DNA of 64,000 nucleotides from Paenibacillus endoradicis (GCF_024721975.1 NZ_JANQBB010000006.1:186001-250000); one strand, 5' to 3'; shown: positions 34,511 to 44,789, counted from the first letter of the stretch. The notes: generated by a model not told the origin, from the sequence alone. Program-made: numbers and translations.

Positions 34511-37500
34511 TTACTTCACAGCTAGTAGTAATTCTTTTTTACTTGATTCAAAAGCAACTAGCAATGCATCTTCACCAGCATGACCTTCTTGCTGTGCTGA
34601 TTTAATATGCTGTAGCATTTTTTTATAATCTTTCGGAATGACTTTAACAAAGTTTTTCAACTCTGCATTAAACTCACCTAGAATACGAGAAGCTACTTCA
34701 CTTTCCGTATAAATGACATGCTTCTGTAACATTGAACGAAGTTCTTCAACATCTTCATGCTCTTCGATATGCTCAAGAAGAATCATTTCTAGATTACTAT
34801 GGCTTAATAATAGACGGTCTGGATCGTATACGTAAGCTACGCCACCAGACATACCAGCACCAAAGTTACGTCCTGTCTCACCTAGAACCACTACACGTCC
34901 GCCAGTCATATATTCACAGCCATGGTCACCAACACCTTCAACGACTACATTAGCACCTGAGTTTCTAACTGCGAATCTCTCACCAGCTATACCGCGAATA
35001 TAAGCTTCTCCACCAGTTGCACCATATAATACTGTATTACCAGTAATAACATTTTCCTCAGCAACAAATGTAGAACGTTTAGATGGCGCTACGATAATTT
35101 TACCACCTGATAGTCCTTTACCGAAGTAATCATTCGTATCACCCTCAACGGAAAGCGTAATCCCTTTCGGAACAAATGCACCGAATGATTGACCAGCTGT
35201 ACCGACAAATTGATACCAGATTGTATCTTCAGGAAGTCCTTTCGCACCATAGCGACTAGTGACCTCAAAACCAAGCGTTGTACCAACAACACGGTCTGTG
35301 TTCAATATTGGGAACGTACCACGAACTTGTTCACCATTCTCAAGTGCCACTGTTGCATTCGGGATAAGTTCTCTAGCATCAAGTGAAAGCTCTAGTCCAT
35401 GATTTTGCACCTTAGAATTGTAACGAGTAGAACCTTCAGCAGGCTGTTGCTCGTGTAAAATTGCAGACAGATCAAGACCTTTAGTTTTCAAATGATCGGC
35501 AAGTACCTTTGTTTGTAGACGGTCTACGCGACCAACCATATCTTGAACGCTGCGGAAGCCAAGCTCCGCCATAATTTCACGTAACTCCTCAGCAATAAAA
35601 CGCAGGTAGTTTACGATATGCGATGGATCACCCGTGAACTTTTTACGAAGCTCAGGGTTTTGCGTAGCTACTCCAACTGGGCAAGTATCTAATTGACATA
35701 CGCGCATCATAACGCAACCTAGAACAACGAGTGGAGCTGTGGAGAAGCCAAATTCTTCTGCACCAAGTAATGCAGCAATGGCAACATCACGACCATTCAT
35801 CATTTTACCGTCAGATTCAAGTACGATCCGATCACGTAAGTTATTCAACATCAATGTTTGATGTGTTTCTGCAAGTCCAAGCTCCCAAGGAAGACCAGCA
35901 TGACGAATAGATCCGATAGGAGAAGCACCTGTACCACCGTCATAACCACTAATCATAATTAGATCAGCGCGACCTTTTGCAACGCCTGCTGCAATTGTTC
36001 CAACACCTGCACCAGACACTAGCTTCACACTAATACGGGCACGAGGGTTAGCATTCTTTAAGTCATGAATTAATTCAGCCAAATCCTCGATTGAATAAAT
36101 ATCATGATGCGGTGGAGGTGAGATAAGACCAACTCCTGGAGTAGAACCACGAACTTCCGCAACCCAAGGATACACTTTCTGACCTGGAAGTTGACCACCT
36201 TCCCCTGGTTTAGCACCTTGTGCCATCTTAATCTGAATTTCATCAGCATTAACAAGGTAATGACTCGTTACACCGAATCGACCAGACGCAACTTGTTTAA
36301 TCGCACTACGACGTAGATCACCATTCTCATCAGCAATAAAGCGTGATGGATGTTCTCCACCTTCACCTGTATTAGATTTACCACCAAGACGGTTCATTGC
36401 AATAGCTAAGCTTTCATGAGCTTCTTGGCTAATAGAACCATATGACATTGCACCTGTTTTGAAACGTTTCACGATGGAATCTACCGATTCAACTTCTTCA
36501 AGTGGAATAGATTGACCGTCTGTTTTGAAGTCGATTAGAGAACGCAACATAAGGTGCTTTTTGTTCTCACCTTGAACTAGGGTTGAGAATTTTTTGTATA
36601 ATTTATAGTCATTGTTACGAGCTGATGTTTGAAGTGTATGAATTGTCTGTGGAGTAAGTAGATGATCCTCACCATCACGTCTCCATTGATATTCACCGCC
36701 AGAATCAAGTTCACTTTCAGCACCTTCTTGTGCGGCAAATCCACGATCATGTGAATTTTGAGCATCTTTAGCAATTTGCTCAAGATCAATACCGCCAATT
36801 CTAGATGGAGTCCAAGTGAAATATTTCTCGATCAAACTTTCTTGTAACCCAACTGCTTCAAAAATTTGAGCACCACGATATGACTGAATAGTGGAAATAC
36901 CCATTTTGGATAATACTTTAACTACACCTTTAGTCGCTGCTTTAATGTAGTTCTTCACAGCTTTTTCATAAGTTACGCCGCGCATTGATCCATTGGCAAC
37001 CATATCTTCAAATGTTTCATATACAAGATAAGGGTTAATAACGTTAACACCGTATCCAAGCAATAATGCAAAGTGATGTACTTCCCTAGGTTCACCAGAT
37101 TCAAGTAGAATCGATACTTTTGTACGAGTACCTGTACGAATAAGATGATGATGAAGGGAAGATACAGCAAGCAATGCTGGTATTGCCGCATTTTCTTGAT
37201 TGACGCCACGATCAGATAGAATAATTAAGTTATGACCTTTCTCAATAACACGATCTGCTGCAGCAAACATCTCATCCAAAGCTGTCTCAATTCCAGTAGC
37301 CCCGCTACCAGCAGGGAAGAACATTGGAATAGTTATTGCTTTGAATCCTTCACGACGGATATGACGTAGCTTAGCAAATTGTTCATTAGACAAGAATGGC
37401 GTGTCTAATTTCACATGGCGGCAGCTTTCTGGTTCTGGATTCAATAAATTGCGCTCAGGTCCTATTGTCGTAATAGTCGATGTAACAAGCTCCTCACGAA

Positions 37501-39112
37501 TCGCATCAATTGGCGGGTTAGTTACTTGTGCAAACAATTGTTTGAAGTAGTTATAGAGCATCTGTGGACGCTCTGATAACACCGCTAGTGGCGCATCATA
37601 GCCCATTGAGCTCAAAGGTTCTTGACCACCAAGTGCCATCGGCTCCATTACTTTACGAATTTCTTCGTAAGTATAGCCAAAAGCTTGTTGACGTTGTTGC
37701 AAGCTTTCTTTACGAACTTCCGGCAACGTAGGTGCATCTGGCAAATCAGTTAAAGCAACAAGATGCTCATCAAGCCACTGTTGATAAGGCTGCTCAGCAG
37801 CAATCATTGCTTTTATCTCCTCATCCGGTACAATACAACCTTTCGCTGTATCCACGAGAAGCATACGACCTGGACGTAGGCGGTCTTTATATACGATATC
37901 TTCTGGGGCAACTGGTACTGCGCCTGCCTCAGATCCTAGAATGATATGATCATCTTTTGTTACATAGTAACGAGCTGGACGTAGTCCATTACGGTCAAGC
38001 ATTGCACCGATCTGCACTCCATCTGTAAAGCCCATTGCTGCTGGACCATCCCAAGGCTCCATCAATGAACTATGATATTCGTAGAACGCTTTACGATCTT
38101 TATCCATATTTTCGTGGTTAGACCAAGGCTCTGGAACCATCATCATAGCTACATGCGGAAGAGAACGTCCTGCAAGCGATAAAAATTCGAACGTATTATC
38201 AAACATCGCAGTATCAGATCCATCCGGAGCAATAATTGGTTTGATTTTTTCTAGATCATCACCAAACAATTCACTTGCGAACAATGTTTGACGAGCATGC
38301 ATCCAGTTCACATTACCTCGTAATGTATTAATTTCACCATTGTGAATCATATAGTGGAATGGATGTGCTCTTTCCCAGCTTGGGAATGTATTTGTACTGA
38401 AGCGAGAATGTACAAGAGCCATAGCAGATTCTACAGCAGCATTGTTCAATTCGATATAGAATGAGCCAACTTGCTCCGTTGTAAGCATACCTTTGTATAC
38501 AATTTTGCGGGAAGACATACTAGAGAAGTAGAACATCTCTCCACCTGCTTGCTCTCCGTAACGAATCGCAAGCTCAGCACGTTTACGAATGACGTACAAT
38601 TTTCGTTCAAATGAAAGAGTATCCGCAAGGGCAGCATTACGTCTAATAAATACTTGAGCCACAAACGGCTTTACAGACAATGCAGATTTCCCAAGCTTCT
38701 CATCGTTTGTTGGAACTTCACGGAAGCCGATCAATTGTTGACCTTCTTCAGCAATAATGGAGGCTAATTTATCCTCGATACCAGAACGTTCCTCTGCATT
38801 TTGAGGCATAAACATCATACCAACTGCATAGTTTTCTGGTTCAGGTAGAACAATACCTTCCTTATTAAGTTCACTTACGAAAAATGCATGTGGGATTTGA
38901 ATTAATATCCCTGCGCCATCTCCTGTATTAGGCTCACTACCTTGACCACCGCGATGCTCCATATTTTCAAGCAATTGTAGCGCTTTACTAATAACATCAT
39001 GAGACTTTACGCCTTTAATACTAGCGACAAATCCCATACCACAAGCATCTTTTTCAAATTGCGGGTCATATAGTCCTTGTCTAGGAGGTAAACTAACTGT
39101 TTGGTTTTTCAT
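34511..39112 (-). CDS. gltB: Glutamate synthase large subunit (NADPH-GOGAT alpha)
   Basis: 1533 aa, full length. An N-terminal pro-sequence of about 23 residues precedes the nucleophile Cys in [10 protein letters not shown], class II glutamine amidotransferase domain (to about 430), a central domain, the FMN/(beta/alpha)8 synthase domain with [11 protein letters not shown], the 3Fe-4S cluster motif [15 protein letters not shown], and the C-terminal GXGXG beta-helix ([22 protein letters not shown]). Makes glutamate from 2-oxoglutarate and glutamine. The small subunit gene (gltD), usually next, is absent here: a terminator follows at once. Called gltA in B. subtilis. Start ATG with SD GAGGGG. 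Confidence 0.97.
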   Translation of the reverse strand: MKNQTVSLPPRQGLYDPQFEKDACGMGFVASIKGVKSHDVISKALQLLENMEHRGGQGSEPNTGDGAGILIQIPHAFFVSELNKEGIVLPEPENYAVGMMFMPQNAEERSGIEDKLASIIAEEGQQLIGFREVPTNDEKLGKSALSVKPFVAQVFIRRNAALADTLSFERKLYVIRKRAELAIRYGEQAGGEMFYFSSMSSRKIVYKGMLTTEQVGSFYIELNNAAVESAMALVHSRFSTNTFPSWERAHPFHYMIHNGEINTLRGNVNWMHARQTLFASELFGDDLEKIKPIIAPDGSDTAMFDNTFEFLSLAGRSLPHVAMMMVPEPWSNHENMDKDRKAFYEYHSSLMEPWDGPAAMGFTDGVQIGAMLDRNGLRPARYYVTKDDHIILGSEAGAVPVAPEDIVYKDRLRPGRMLLVDTAKGCIVPDEEIKAMIAAEQPYQQWLDEHLVALTDLPDAPTLPEVRKESLQQRQQAFGYTYEEIRKVMEPMALGGQEPLSSMGYDAPLAVLSERPQMLYNYFKQLFAQVTNPPIDAIREELVTSTITTIGPERNLLNPEPESCRHVKLDTPFLSNEQFAKLRHIRREGFKAITIPMFFPAGSGATGIETALDEMFAAADRVIEKGHNLIILSDRGVNQENAAIPALLAVSSLHHHLIRTGTRTKVSILLESGEPREVHHFALLLGYGVNVINPYLVYETFEDMVANGSMRGVTYEKAVKNYIKAATKGVVKVLSKMGISTIQSYRGAQIFEAVGLQESLIEKYFTWTPSRIGGIDLEQIAKDAQNSHDRGFAAQEGAESELDSGGEYQWRRDGEDHLLTPQTIHTLQTSARNNDYKLYKKFSTLVQGENKKHLMLRSLIDFKTDGQSIPLEEVESVDSIVKRFKTGAMSYGSISQEAHESLAIAMNRLGGKSNTGEGGEHPSRFIADENGDLRRSAIKQVASGRFGVTSHYLVNADEIQIKMAQGAKPGEGGQLPGQKVYPWVAEVRGSTPGVGLISPPPHHDIYSIEDLAELIHDLKNANPRARISVKLVSGAGVGTIAAGVAKGRADLIMISGYDGGTGASPIGSIRHAGLPWELGLAETHQTLMLNNLRDRIVLESDGKMMNGRDVAIAALLGAEEFGFSTAPLVVLGCVMMRVCQLDTCPVGVATQNPELRKKFTGDPSHIVNYLRFIAEELREIMAELGFRSVQDMVGRVDRLQTKVLADHLKTKGLDLSAILHEQQPAEGSTRYNSKVQNHGLELSLDARELIPNATVALENGEQVRGTFPILNTDRVVGTTLGFEVTSRYGAKGLPEDTIWYQFVGTAGQSFGAFVPKGITLSVEGDTNDYFGKGLSGGKIIVAPSKRSTFVAEENVITGNTVLYGATGGEAYIRGIAGERFAVRNSGANVVVEGVGDHGCEYMTGGRVVVLGETGRNFGAGMSGGVAYVYDPDRLLLSHSNLEMILLEHIEEHEDVEELRSMLQKHVIYTESEVASRILGEFNAELKNFVKVIPKDYKKMLQHIKSAQQEGHAGEDALLVAFESSKKELLLAVK

Positions 39113-39263
39113 CGTATATTTCCCCTCTATATTAAAAATAAAGAATATTAATTAACTGCTTCTTCTTTAAGGAAAGTTATTATAAAATAGTAGAGAGTGT
39201 ATTATTCCCTACAACCTCCCAATATTTATTGTTCATCTTGTCTAAATTACATTGTGATTTTTT

Positions 39264-39283
39264 GTGGTTTTCACACAATCAAT
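39264..39283. promoter_or_regulatory. Dyad between gltB and SGNH gene, possible regulator site
   Basis: TTGTG-N7-CACAA dyad (within TTTGTGGTTTTCACACAA), with another TTGTG half-site 10 bp to the left. It lies about 155 bp upstream of the gltB start codon. gltAB in B. subtilis needs the LysR-type GltC; whether this is such a site is unknown. Confidence 0.3.
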
Positions 39284-39410
39284 ACACAAAGCAATCTAAA
39301 CAACGATTAGGAATAATATAATATTAGCACTATTTGAATAATAAATATAGAGGGAATATACCGAAAAACCTTGATACACAAGGGAATTGACTAGAAGGGA
39401 TTTGTACTTT

Positions 39411-40763
39411 ATGTATACTAATTTACAGTTTAAAAATTTCAGAGGAAGCGTCGTCATCGCCGCAATAACCGCGCTATTACTTGTATTTTCTGTCTTTTTT
39501 CCGATTTCTGCATACGCTGAACAACCATTGATCAGTAACGGAAAAATACAAACGAAAAAAAATAATTTTAATGTTGTAGTTTTAGGTGATTCTTTGGCTG
39601 CTGGTTACCAAAAAGGGTTTGATACGACTTCCGTACCTTATGGATTCGGAGAAATCGTTTATGAACAAGCCATGTTTCAAGGTAATCGTGCAACCTATGC
39701 GAATTACGGAGTATTGGGATTACGTTCAAAAGGATTATTAAATTGGTTAAATGCTGCTGAGAAACAACAATTTATTACTGCAAATGACGTACAACAAGGA
39801 TTGAACGATCCAAGAGTGGATACGCTAATTGGAGACACTAAGGCACTATATGAGTCCATTACTGGTGCTGACCTTATCGTACTTGCTATTGGCGGAAATG
39901 ACTTTTTGAACATTCTTGCAGGGTTAGACCTAACGAAAAGCGTCTCTTCTATGAGTGCTGATGAGAAAAATGCACTTGTAACCCAACTACAAACATCTAC
40001 TGACGAATACAAAAAGAATTTGACAGCTATTCTAACTACTATTCAAAGTCTTAATCCCGATGTTATTATTGCAAGCCAAAATCAATATCTTCCACTTCCC
40101 AAACTAACAATCAACGGCCAAGTATTTTATGGTGATGTTCCAAAAGATTTAGCTGAATTACTTATCGGAGCACAAACCAACTTAAATAAAGAATTTGATA
40201 CCGTTATTGAAGTTTTCAAGAAATCAGGGTTACACATTGATTATATTGATGCTGCCAGTGTTATAGACGGAAATGCTATCGGTTTAACTGATATCGTAAC
40301 ATTAGATGTACATCCAAATGCTACAGGGTATCAAAAATTAGGGGAAGCCTATAGTAACTTGCTATGGGGAGAATTCAAAACTGCAGCGGCACGAAAAGCT
40401 GGAGATCCATTGTCTGTTATCGTGAATGGCCAAGACGTGGTAAGTAACTATCCGACAAAAGTTATTAATGGTCGTACTTATCTTGTTTTACGTGATATTA
40501 CAACTGCAGTTGGAGCAGAACTATCATGGAGCAATAAAACACAGACAGCCACTGTTCAATTAAACAATCGTACAGTGGAGTTGAAAGTTGGTTCTAATAC
40601 TTATGTCGTTAACGGTAAATCATATCCTTTAGATGCTCCTGTATTTTTAGAGACTATCGGTAAAGAAAATAAAACGTATGTACCAATTGCCGCTCTATCT
40701 TCAGGTTTAGACTTATTCGTTCAATATTGGGGCAAACAAAAACTAGTATTTGTTAATAATTAA
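39411..40763 (+). CDS. Secreted SGNH/GDSL esterase with stalk domain
   Basis: 450 aa from ATG 39411 (AGAAGGG 11 bases upstream; in-frame TTG codons at 39387 and 39402 are poorly placed). Signal peptide to about residue 36 (PISAYAE). SGNH blocks: VVLGDSLAAGY (Ser), GVLGLRSKG, IGGNDFL (Asn) and LDVHPNATGY (Asp-His). C-terminal 115 residues form a Cu-amine-oxidase-like stalk domain (YPTKVINGRTYLVLRDITTA, VNGKSYPLDAPV, KTYVPIAALSSGL). Acts outside the cell, likely an ester hydrolase or acetyl-xylan/lipid esterase; substrate unknown. Divergent from gltB. Confidence 0.9.
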   Translation: MYTNLQFKNFRGSVVIAAITALLLVFSVFFPISAYAEQPLISNGKIQTKKNNFNVVVLGDSLAAGYQKGFDTTSVPYGFGEIVYEQAMFQGNRATYANYGVLGLRSKGLLNWLNAAEKQQFITANDVQQGLNDPRVDTLIGDTKALYESITGADLIVLAIGGNDFLNILAGLDLTKSVSSMSADEKNALVTQLQTSTDEYKKNLTAILTTIQSLNPDVIIASQNQYLPLPKLTINGQVFYGDVPKDLAELLIGAQTNLNKEFDTVIEVFKKSGLHIDYIDAASVIDGNAIGLTDIVTLDVHPNATGYQKLGEAYSNLLWGEFKTAAARKAGDPLSVIVNGQDVVSNYPTKVINGRTYLVLRDITTAVGAELSWSNKTQTATVQLNNRTVELKVGSNTYVVNGKSYPLDAPVFLETIGKENKTYVPIAALSSGLDLFVQYWGKQKLVFVNN

Positions 40764-40773
40764 ATAACGCCTC

Positions 40774-40801
40774 GTAGCTTATTCGCAGTTGAATAAGCTA
40801 C
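40774..40801 (+). terminator. Hairpin after the SGNH gene, weak terminator
   Basis: GTAGCTTATTC pairs exactly with GAATAAGCTAC 11 bases past the SGNH stop codon, but no T-run follows, so transcripts may read into the family I repeat. Confidence 0.45.
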
Positions 40802-40855
40802 AACGCTAATCATTGTTATCAGAATCTGCTTTTTGAACTACTTCTTCCAATAATG

Positions 40856-41027
40856 GATCAAAACCTTCGCTTGTCAGCACCAAGAAGATGGAGCGCTACT
40901 TGCGGAAGGAGGAAACGCAAGTGTACGTACCTGGTACACGCGTACCAAACTTCCCAAGTTCGCTTCATATTCGATGCCGACTAAGCAACAGCGTGTTACA
41001 TCGTGATCACAAGTGGATGTTTTGAAC
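40856..41027 (+). repeat. Family I structured repeat, copy B
   Basis: 172 bp. Left end ATCAAAACCTTCGCTTGTCAG pairs with the right end CACAAGTGGATGTTTTGA. Inside: CACCAAGAAGATG, ACTTGCGGAAGGAGGAA, GTGTACGTACCTGGTACAC, ACTTCCCAAGTTCG, CGATG...CATCG. It follows the SGNH gene in the same orientation, and its last base falls in the stop codon of the convergent kapB gene. A left flank (40829-40855) resembles the linkers in array C. Confidence 0.88.
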
Positions 41028-41413
41028 TACTTCTCGTAATCTTGTAGTAGTTCTTTAAGGATGACAAGACTCTTCCCCGTCCATTGATTGAGTTTGTGCA
41101 ATTGATTCAACTGTTGATGGGCAGCTATAAGTAACGATTCTTTATAGTCTGGAATTGAACCACTATATGGTTGAACATCTCTAGGTAATACCGTCGTTTT
41201 TTCTGTGTAACTAAGTGCTCTACGTTCATGAAACATAGCTACATCAGGTTCATTAGGATTATGTAAATCACCTTGATCAGGATGTTTAATAACCGCAAGT
41301 ATTTTCACAACAAGTCGTGGAGAATAAATCTCATATACTTCACCAATATAAATACCTGTACGTACCTTTGCTTGTACAAGTTGACCAATTACATACGCTG
41401 ATTGCTGTTCCAT
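41027..41413 (-). CDS. kapB: KapB, kinase-associated protein
   Basis: 128 aa from ATG 41413, SD GTAGGAGG; the in-frame codon at 41437 lies before that SD. It matches B. subtilis KapB (128 aa) in GQLVQAKVRTGIYIGEVYE, VKILAVIKHPDQGDLHN and FHERRALSYTEKTTVLPRDV. In B. subtilis KapB is needed for KinB input into the Spo0A phosphorelay. Its stop codon is at the edge of family I copy B, and its leader carries family II hairpins in tandem. Confidence 0.93.
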   Translation of the reverse strand: MEQQSAYVIGQLVQAKVRTGIYIGEVYEIYSPRLVVKILAVIKHPDQGDLHNPNEPDVAMFHERRALSYTEKTTVLPRDVQPYSGSIPDYKESLLIAAHQQLNQLHKLNQWTGKSLVILKELLQDYEK

Positions 41414-41420
41414 TTTGGAC

Positions 41421-41571
41421 CTCCTACAACTTTTCATTAGATTATTGATTCACTTCATGGCGAATGAAAAGTTACATCGGAAGCATATACTTCTACTTTT
41501 CATTAGATTGTTGATTCACTTCATTACGAATGAAAAGTCACATTGGAAGCATATACTTTTACTTTTCATTT
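41421..41571 (-). repeat. Family II SD-linked hairpins, kapB leader, 66-bp tandem repeat
   Basis: Two full 66-bp units (41429-41494, 41495-41560) and 11 bp of a third. Minus strand: GCTTCCGATGTAACTTTTCATT, then loop with GAAGTG, then AATGAAAAGT running into TGTAGGAGG, the kapB SD. ACTTTTCATT and AATGAAAAGT are fully complementary. Confidence 0.9.
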
Positions 41572-41675
41572 AAAATTACTGTAAATGAAGAAGATATGAA
41601 TAGCAAGCAGAATAAACTGGACTTGTATAACATTGTGCAGGCAAGTAATATGATAGATATAAAGAAGGTGAATTT

Positions 41676-42788
41676 ATGAGTAAGAAAAGAGTATTGCTGC
41701 TATCCGAAGGCTTTGGTTCCGGCCATACCCAAGCAGCTCATGCTCTTAGTGAAGGATTAAAACAACTTAATCCTGATCTTTCAACTAAAGTATTTGAGTT
41801 AGGTAGCTTTCTCAATCCAACAGTAGCTCCGCTCATCATCAGCGCCTACCGTAAGACGGTTAGTTCTCAGCCGGGTGTTGTAGGGATGATGTATCGAAGT
41901 AACTATCGTAAACCAGCGAACGGTATTACTAAGCTAGCACTCCATAGATTATTTTATACACAAGCACTAAGAATCGTGCAACAGTTAAAGCCAGATATTA
42001 TTATATGTACACACCCTATTCCTAATATGATCATTTCTCGTCTGAGAAAACATCGTATAAAGACACCTTTAATTACAGTAATTACTGATTACGACGCACA
42101 TGGTTCTTGGGTAAATAAAGAGGTTAACCAATATCTAGTCTCTACTACTAATGTAAAGCAACGACTACTTGATAAAGGTGTAAGAGAAAACCAAATTTCT
42201 GTAACTGGGATTCCTATCCACCCAAAATTTTGGAAAGCTATTGATCGTGATCATATCCGTTCTCGTTTCCATCTTCAAAACTTACCTACTGTATTAATTA
42301 TGGGCGGTGGCTGGGGATTACTTCATGAAGATAGTGCTTTATCTTATATGACCAAATGGAGAGAAACAACGCAACTGATCATCTGTGTAGGTTCCAATGA
42401 CGACATGAGAAAAAAACTGTTGGATGATCCACTATTCCAACATCACAACATACATATTATTGGCTTTACCGCTTATATTAATGAATTAATGGATGTCTGT
42501 GATATTTTAGTTACAAAGCCTGGTGGAATGACTTGCACTGAAGGATTTAACAAAGCATTACCGATGCTTTTCTATGAACCCATTCCAGGACAAGAAGAAG
42601 AAAATTGTGATCACTTTATAAATATGGGGTTTGGCGAAATGCTTACTTCAAATGACACCGTTGATCGATGGTTCAAATTATTGCACCAGGAACAAACTTT
42701 AGTAGAATATCGAAAAAAACTTAAAGAAATGCGAGACAGTACTTATTGTCCGCAAGCTTGCCCTAAGGCTGTACTGCAATTCATGTAG
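41676..42788 (+). CDS. Glycosyltransferase of the MGDG synthase/UgtP family
   Basis: 370 aa. N-terminal MGDG-synthase domain with LLSEGFGSGHTQAAHALSEG and the ITDYDAHGSW segment, and C-terminal GT28 domain with IMGGGWGLLHED, and VTKPGGMTCTEGFNKALP, the donor-binding motif. Family members (B. subtilis UgtP, plant MGD) transfer glucose or galactose to diacylglycerol for membrane glycolipids and the lipoteichoic acid anchor. Sequence does not fix which lipid. Acts at the cytoplasmic membrane face. Start ATG 41676 with SD AGAAGGTG. Monocistronic with its own terminator. Confidence 0.9.
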   Translation: MSKKRVLLLSEGFGSGHTQAAHALSEGLKQLNPDLSTKVFELGSFLNPTVAPLIISAYRKTVSSQPGVVGMMYRSNYRKPANGITKLALHRLFYTQALRIVQQLKPDIIICTHPIPNMIISRLRKHRIKTPLITVITDYDAHGSWVNKEVNQYLVSTTNVKQRLLDKGVRENQISVTGIPIHPKFWKAIDRDHIRSRFHLQNLPTVLIMGGGWGLLHEDSALSYMTKWRETTQLIICVGSNDDMRKKLLDDPLFQHHNIHIIGFTAYINELMDVCDILVTKPGGMTCTEGFNKALPMLFYEPIPGQEEENCDHFINMGFGEMLTSNDTVDRWFKLLHQEQTLVEYRKKLKEMRDSTYCPQACPKAVLQFM

Positions 42789-42800
42789 TACAGTTTTTTT
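42769..42800 (+). terminator. Intrinsic terminator overlapping the glycosyltransferase stop codon
   Basis: CTGTACT pairs with AGTACAG, followed by seven T. The stop codon TAG is inside the loop/3' arm. Confidence 0.85.
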
Positions 42801-42958
42801 GAAACCAATAATGGAGTATATCGTATTGTTTATTATTCATATATTAGTCCCGTATTTATGTTACACTGAATATACTTTACTAATAAAGGATTGTTATTTT
42901 TCAAACAATGTTAATATTGGTTGAGAGTTAAGATATACAATAAAAGGAGCACGCTTAG

Positions 42959-43570
42959 ATGGATGCATTTCTCAAATTTTTGGAAAGTTTTGGTCCTTGG
43001 GGATTAGCCATACATTCCTTCCTAGACGCCGTAATTTTTCCTATTCCCGCATTTTTCACCCAAGTATCTTTAAGTATGGCTCATCCTCAATCAGCATTAT
43101 GGCTCGCAACGATAGGTTTTATTGCTTGTTTGATTGGTACTCCAGTAGGATACCTTATAGGTAGATTTTTTGGTACCGCTATTTTACAACGTCTCCTAAA
43201 ACCTGAATGGATTGAAAAAGCTACTCATTATTTCACGACGCGAGGTTCAAGCGCTATATTAATCGGAGCTTTTACCCCAATTCCATTTAAAGTGTTTACG
43301 ATATTGTCTGGTGTAATGAAATATCCGTTATGGCAATTAATGGCTTATGCAGTAGTTGGTAGAGCGGTTAAATTCTACGCAGTAGGGATTCTATTCTATA
43401 TGTATGGTAAAGCAGCAGAATCTATGGTCTCTAGTGTATCATTATATATTTTCCTAATAGCTGTACCGATCATTGTTACCTTCATCCTTGTTCGTAAAAA
43501 ACTAATGAAGCGAAAAGCGCTTAAAGCGTTAGCACTACAAGAAAATAGTAATCAAACTTTGGACTCGTAA
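42959..43570 (+). CDS. VTT-domain (YqaA/SNARE-associated-like) membrane protein
   Basis: 203 aa with four to five hydrophobic segments. Conserved VTT features: FLDAVIFPIPAFF (Pro-rich re-entrant), GTPVGYLIGRFFG, and FTPIPFKVFTILSGVMKYPLW, analogous to the FCRMVP segment of DedA. Relatives are lipid scramblases or flippases. Start ATG 42959 after AAGGAG. The gene lies downstream of the glycolipid glycosyltransferase, separated by a terminator; a membrane-lipid theme is plausible. Confidence 0.88.
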   Translation: MDAFLKFLESFGPWGLAIHSFLDAVIFPIPAFFTQVSLSMAHPQSALWLATIGFIACLIGTPVGYLIGRFFGTAILQRLLKPEWIEKATHYFTTRGSSAILIGAFTPIPFKVFTILSGVMKYPLWQLMAYAVVGRAVKFYAVGILFYMYGKAAESMVSSVSLYIFLIAVPIIVTFILVRKKLMKRKALKALALQENSNQTLDS

Positions 43571-43589
43571 TATTCTTATTCTAATTAAT

Positions 43590-43643
43590 AAAAAGCAGCA
43601 TCTAACATGGAGGGGACTATCCTCACCGTAGAAGCTGCTTTTT
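43590..43643 (+). terminator. Intrinsic terminator after VTT gene
   Basis: AAAAAGCAGC ... GCTGCTTTTT stem with inner TCTA/TAGA and AGG/CCT pairs. Confidence 0.85.
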
Positions 43644-43670
43644 ATATTTCATTTTTTTATATACAAACAG

Positions 43671-43726
43671 AAAAAGATGCATGTGTAATTCGACAGTTAA
43701 ACTGTGTCATCACGATGCATCTTTCT
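43671..43726 (-). terminator. Intrinsic terminator after NlpC/P60 gene
   Basis: AAAGATGCAT (43673-43682) pairs with ATGCATCTTT (43715-43724); on the minus strand the 3' arm is followed by TTC after a short T-run. Confidence 0.75.
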
Positions 43727-43743
43727 GGAGAACTATTTCGTTA

Positions 43744-44604
43744 CTATTTTATTGCGCTACCGCCATATAAGAAACGATATTCCCATGACGTACCTGTAAC
43801 TTTACTAGTTGTTACGCCGCCACCTGCATTGGAGTAAGTATGAAGAACTTTTCCATCACCCAAATAAATCCCTACGTGAGTAATCGTCTGAGTGGATTTA
43901 TTAATACCAGTGTAGCTAGATTTGTTTGATCCCTTAGAAGACATGAAGAACATTAAGTCTCCTCGTTTCAATTGAGAGACACTAGTTACTGTATTACCAA
44001 GCCCTTTAACATACGTCCCTTGCTTTCTAGAGTCCGCTGGCAAAGTAACACCTAGTGCATCCTTAAAGGCTTGTCTAACAAAGGCTGAACAATCAAAAGT
44101 AGCCGTCGAATTACGATCAGATCCATATTCATATGGAGTTCCTAAATATTTCATTCCTGCAGCAATTACTTTTTCTACAGATGAGCTAGTAGCTGAATTT
44201 GAGGTATCAGAACTTGAACCACTGTTTGATCCGCTACTAGAACCGTTTGAACTAGATCCACTATTAGAACCTGAATTGTTGGATGAACTTCCTACAACTT
44301 CAGTGTACTTACTCGCATTGGATATATATCCTTTTTTACCGTTTTTATCTTGGACTTGAAGCCATCCATTAGATGCAATTCCAATAACAGTAACAGTCTC
44401 GCCTTTCGATAACATTCTTACTACAGAGCTACTAGAGTTAGAACTAGTTCTCATATTAACTCCCCATGTTACTTCTGCCTGTTGATTAACCGCGCTTACT
44501 TCTGCTGCATATGCGCTAGGAGTCGCAGTAATAGACAGACCTCCTACGAATAAACTCACTGCAAGTGCTGCAGTTGTTACTTTGTATTTGATTGAATAAC
44601 TCAT
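43744..44604 (-). CDS. Secreted NlpC/P60 (C40) endopeptidase with SH3b domain
   Basis: 286 aa from ATG 44604: SD GAGGAAGGAAG upstream; the longer frame lacks an SD. Signal peptide to about residue 34 (TPSAYAAE). SH3b domain (about 45-103: VTWGVNMRTSSNSSSSVV, WLQVQDKNGKKGYI), a Ser/Gly/Asn linker of about 45 residues, then an NlpC/P60 domain with the catalytic Cys in ATFDCSAFVRQ, His in ITHVGIYLG and the third residue in VLHTYSN. Cleaves peptide crosslinks in peptidoglycan. Single gene. Confidence 0.93.
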   Translation of the reverse strand: MSYSIKYKVTTAALAVSLFVGGLSITATPSAYAAEVSAVNQQAEVTWGVNMRTSSNSSSSVVRMLSKGETVTVIGIASNGWLQVQDKNGKKGYISNASKYTEVVGSSSNNSGSNSGSSSNGSSSGSNSGSSSDTSNSATSSSVEKVIAAGMKYLGTPYEYGSDRNSTATFDCSAFVRQAFKDALGVTLPADSRKQGTYVKGLGNTVTSVSQLKRGDLMFFMSSKGSNKSSYTGINKSTQTITHVGIYLGDGKVLHTYSNAGGGVTTSKVTGTSWEYRFLYGGSAIK

Positions 44605-44763
44605 TCTGCTATTCTTCCTTCCTCTTGCTGTATTCGCCTCGTTAAGCGTTGATGTCATTATAGGATTAAAAGGAAGGACTAGGCATCTGTCTACTTGCCT
44701 AATAAAGTATGACTGCAAATGAGTGAAAAATAGGTCGTAAAAAAGTGAGAGAATATTAATAAA

Positions 44764-44789
44764 GAGCGCATCTCAGAAGAGATGCGCCC
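44764..44789 (-). terminator. Hairpin GCGCATCTC/GAGATGCGC, probable terminator
   Basis: A 9-bp perfect stem with loop AGAA. On the minus strand it is followed by TCTTTATT. It would end the CDF transporter transcript, about 200 bp past its stop codon. Confidence 0.65.

Noticed and set aside
43607..43837. 76-codon plus-strand frame
   Set aside because: It runs through two terminators and into the antisense of the NlpC/P60 gene; no SD.
44605..44760. c-di-AMP (ydaO) riboswitch upstream of the NlpC/P60 gene
   Set aside because: The expected conserved blocks are absent; only AT-rich leader sequence is seen.
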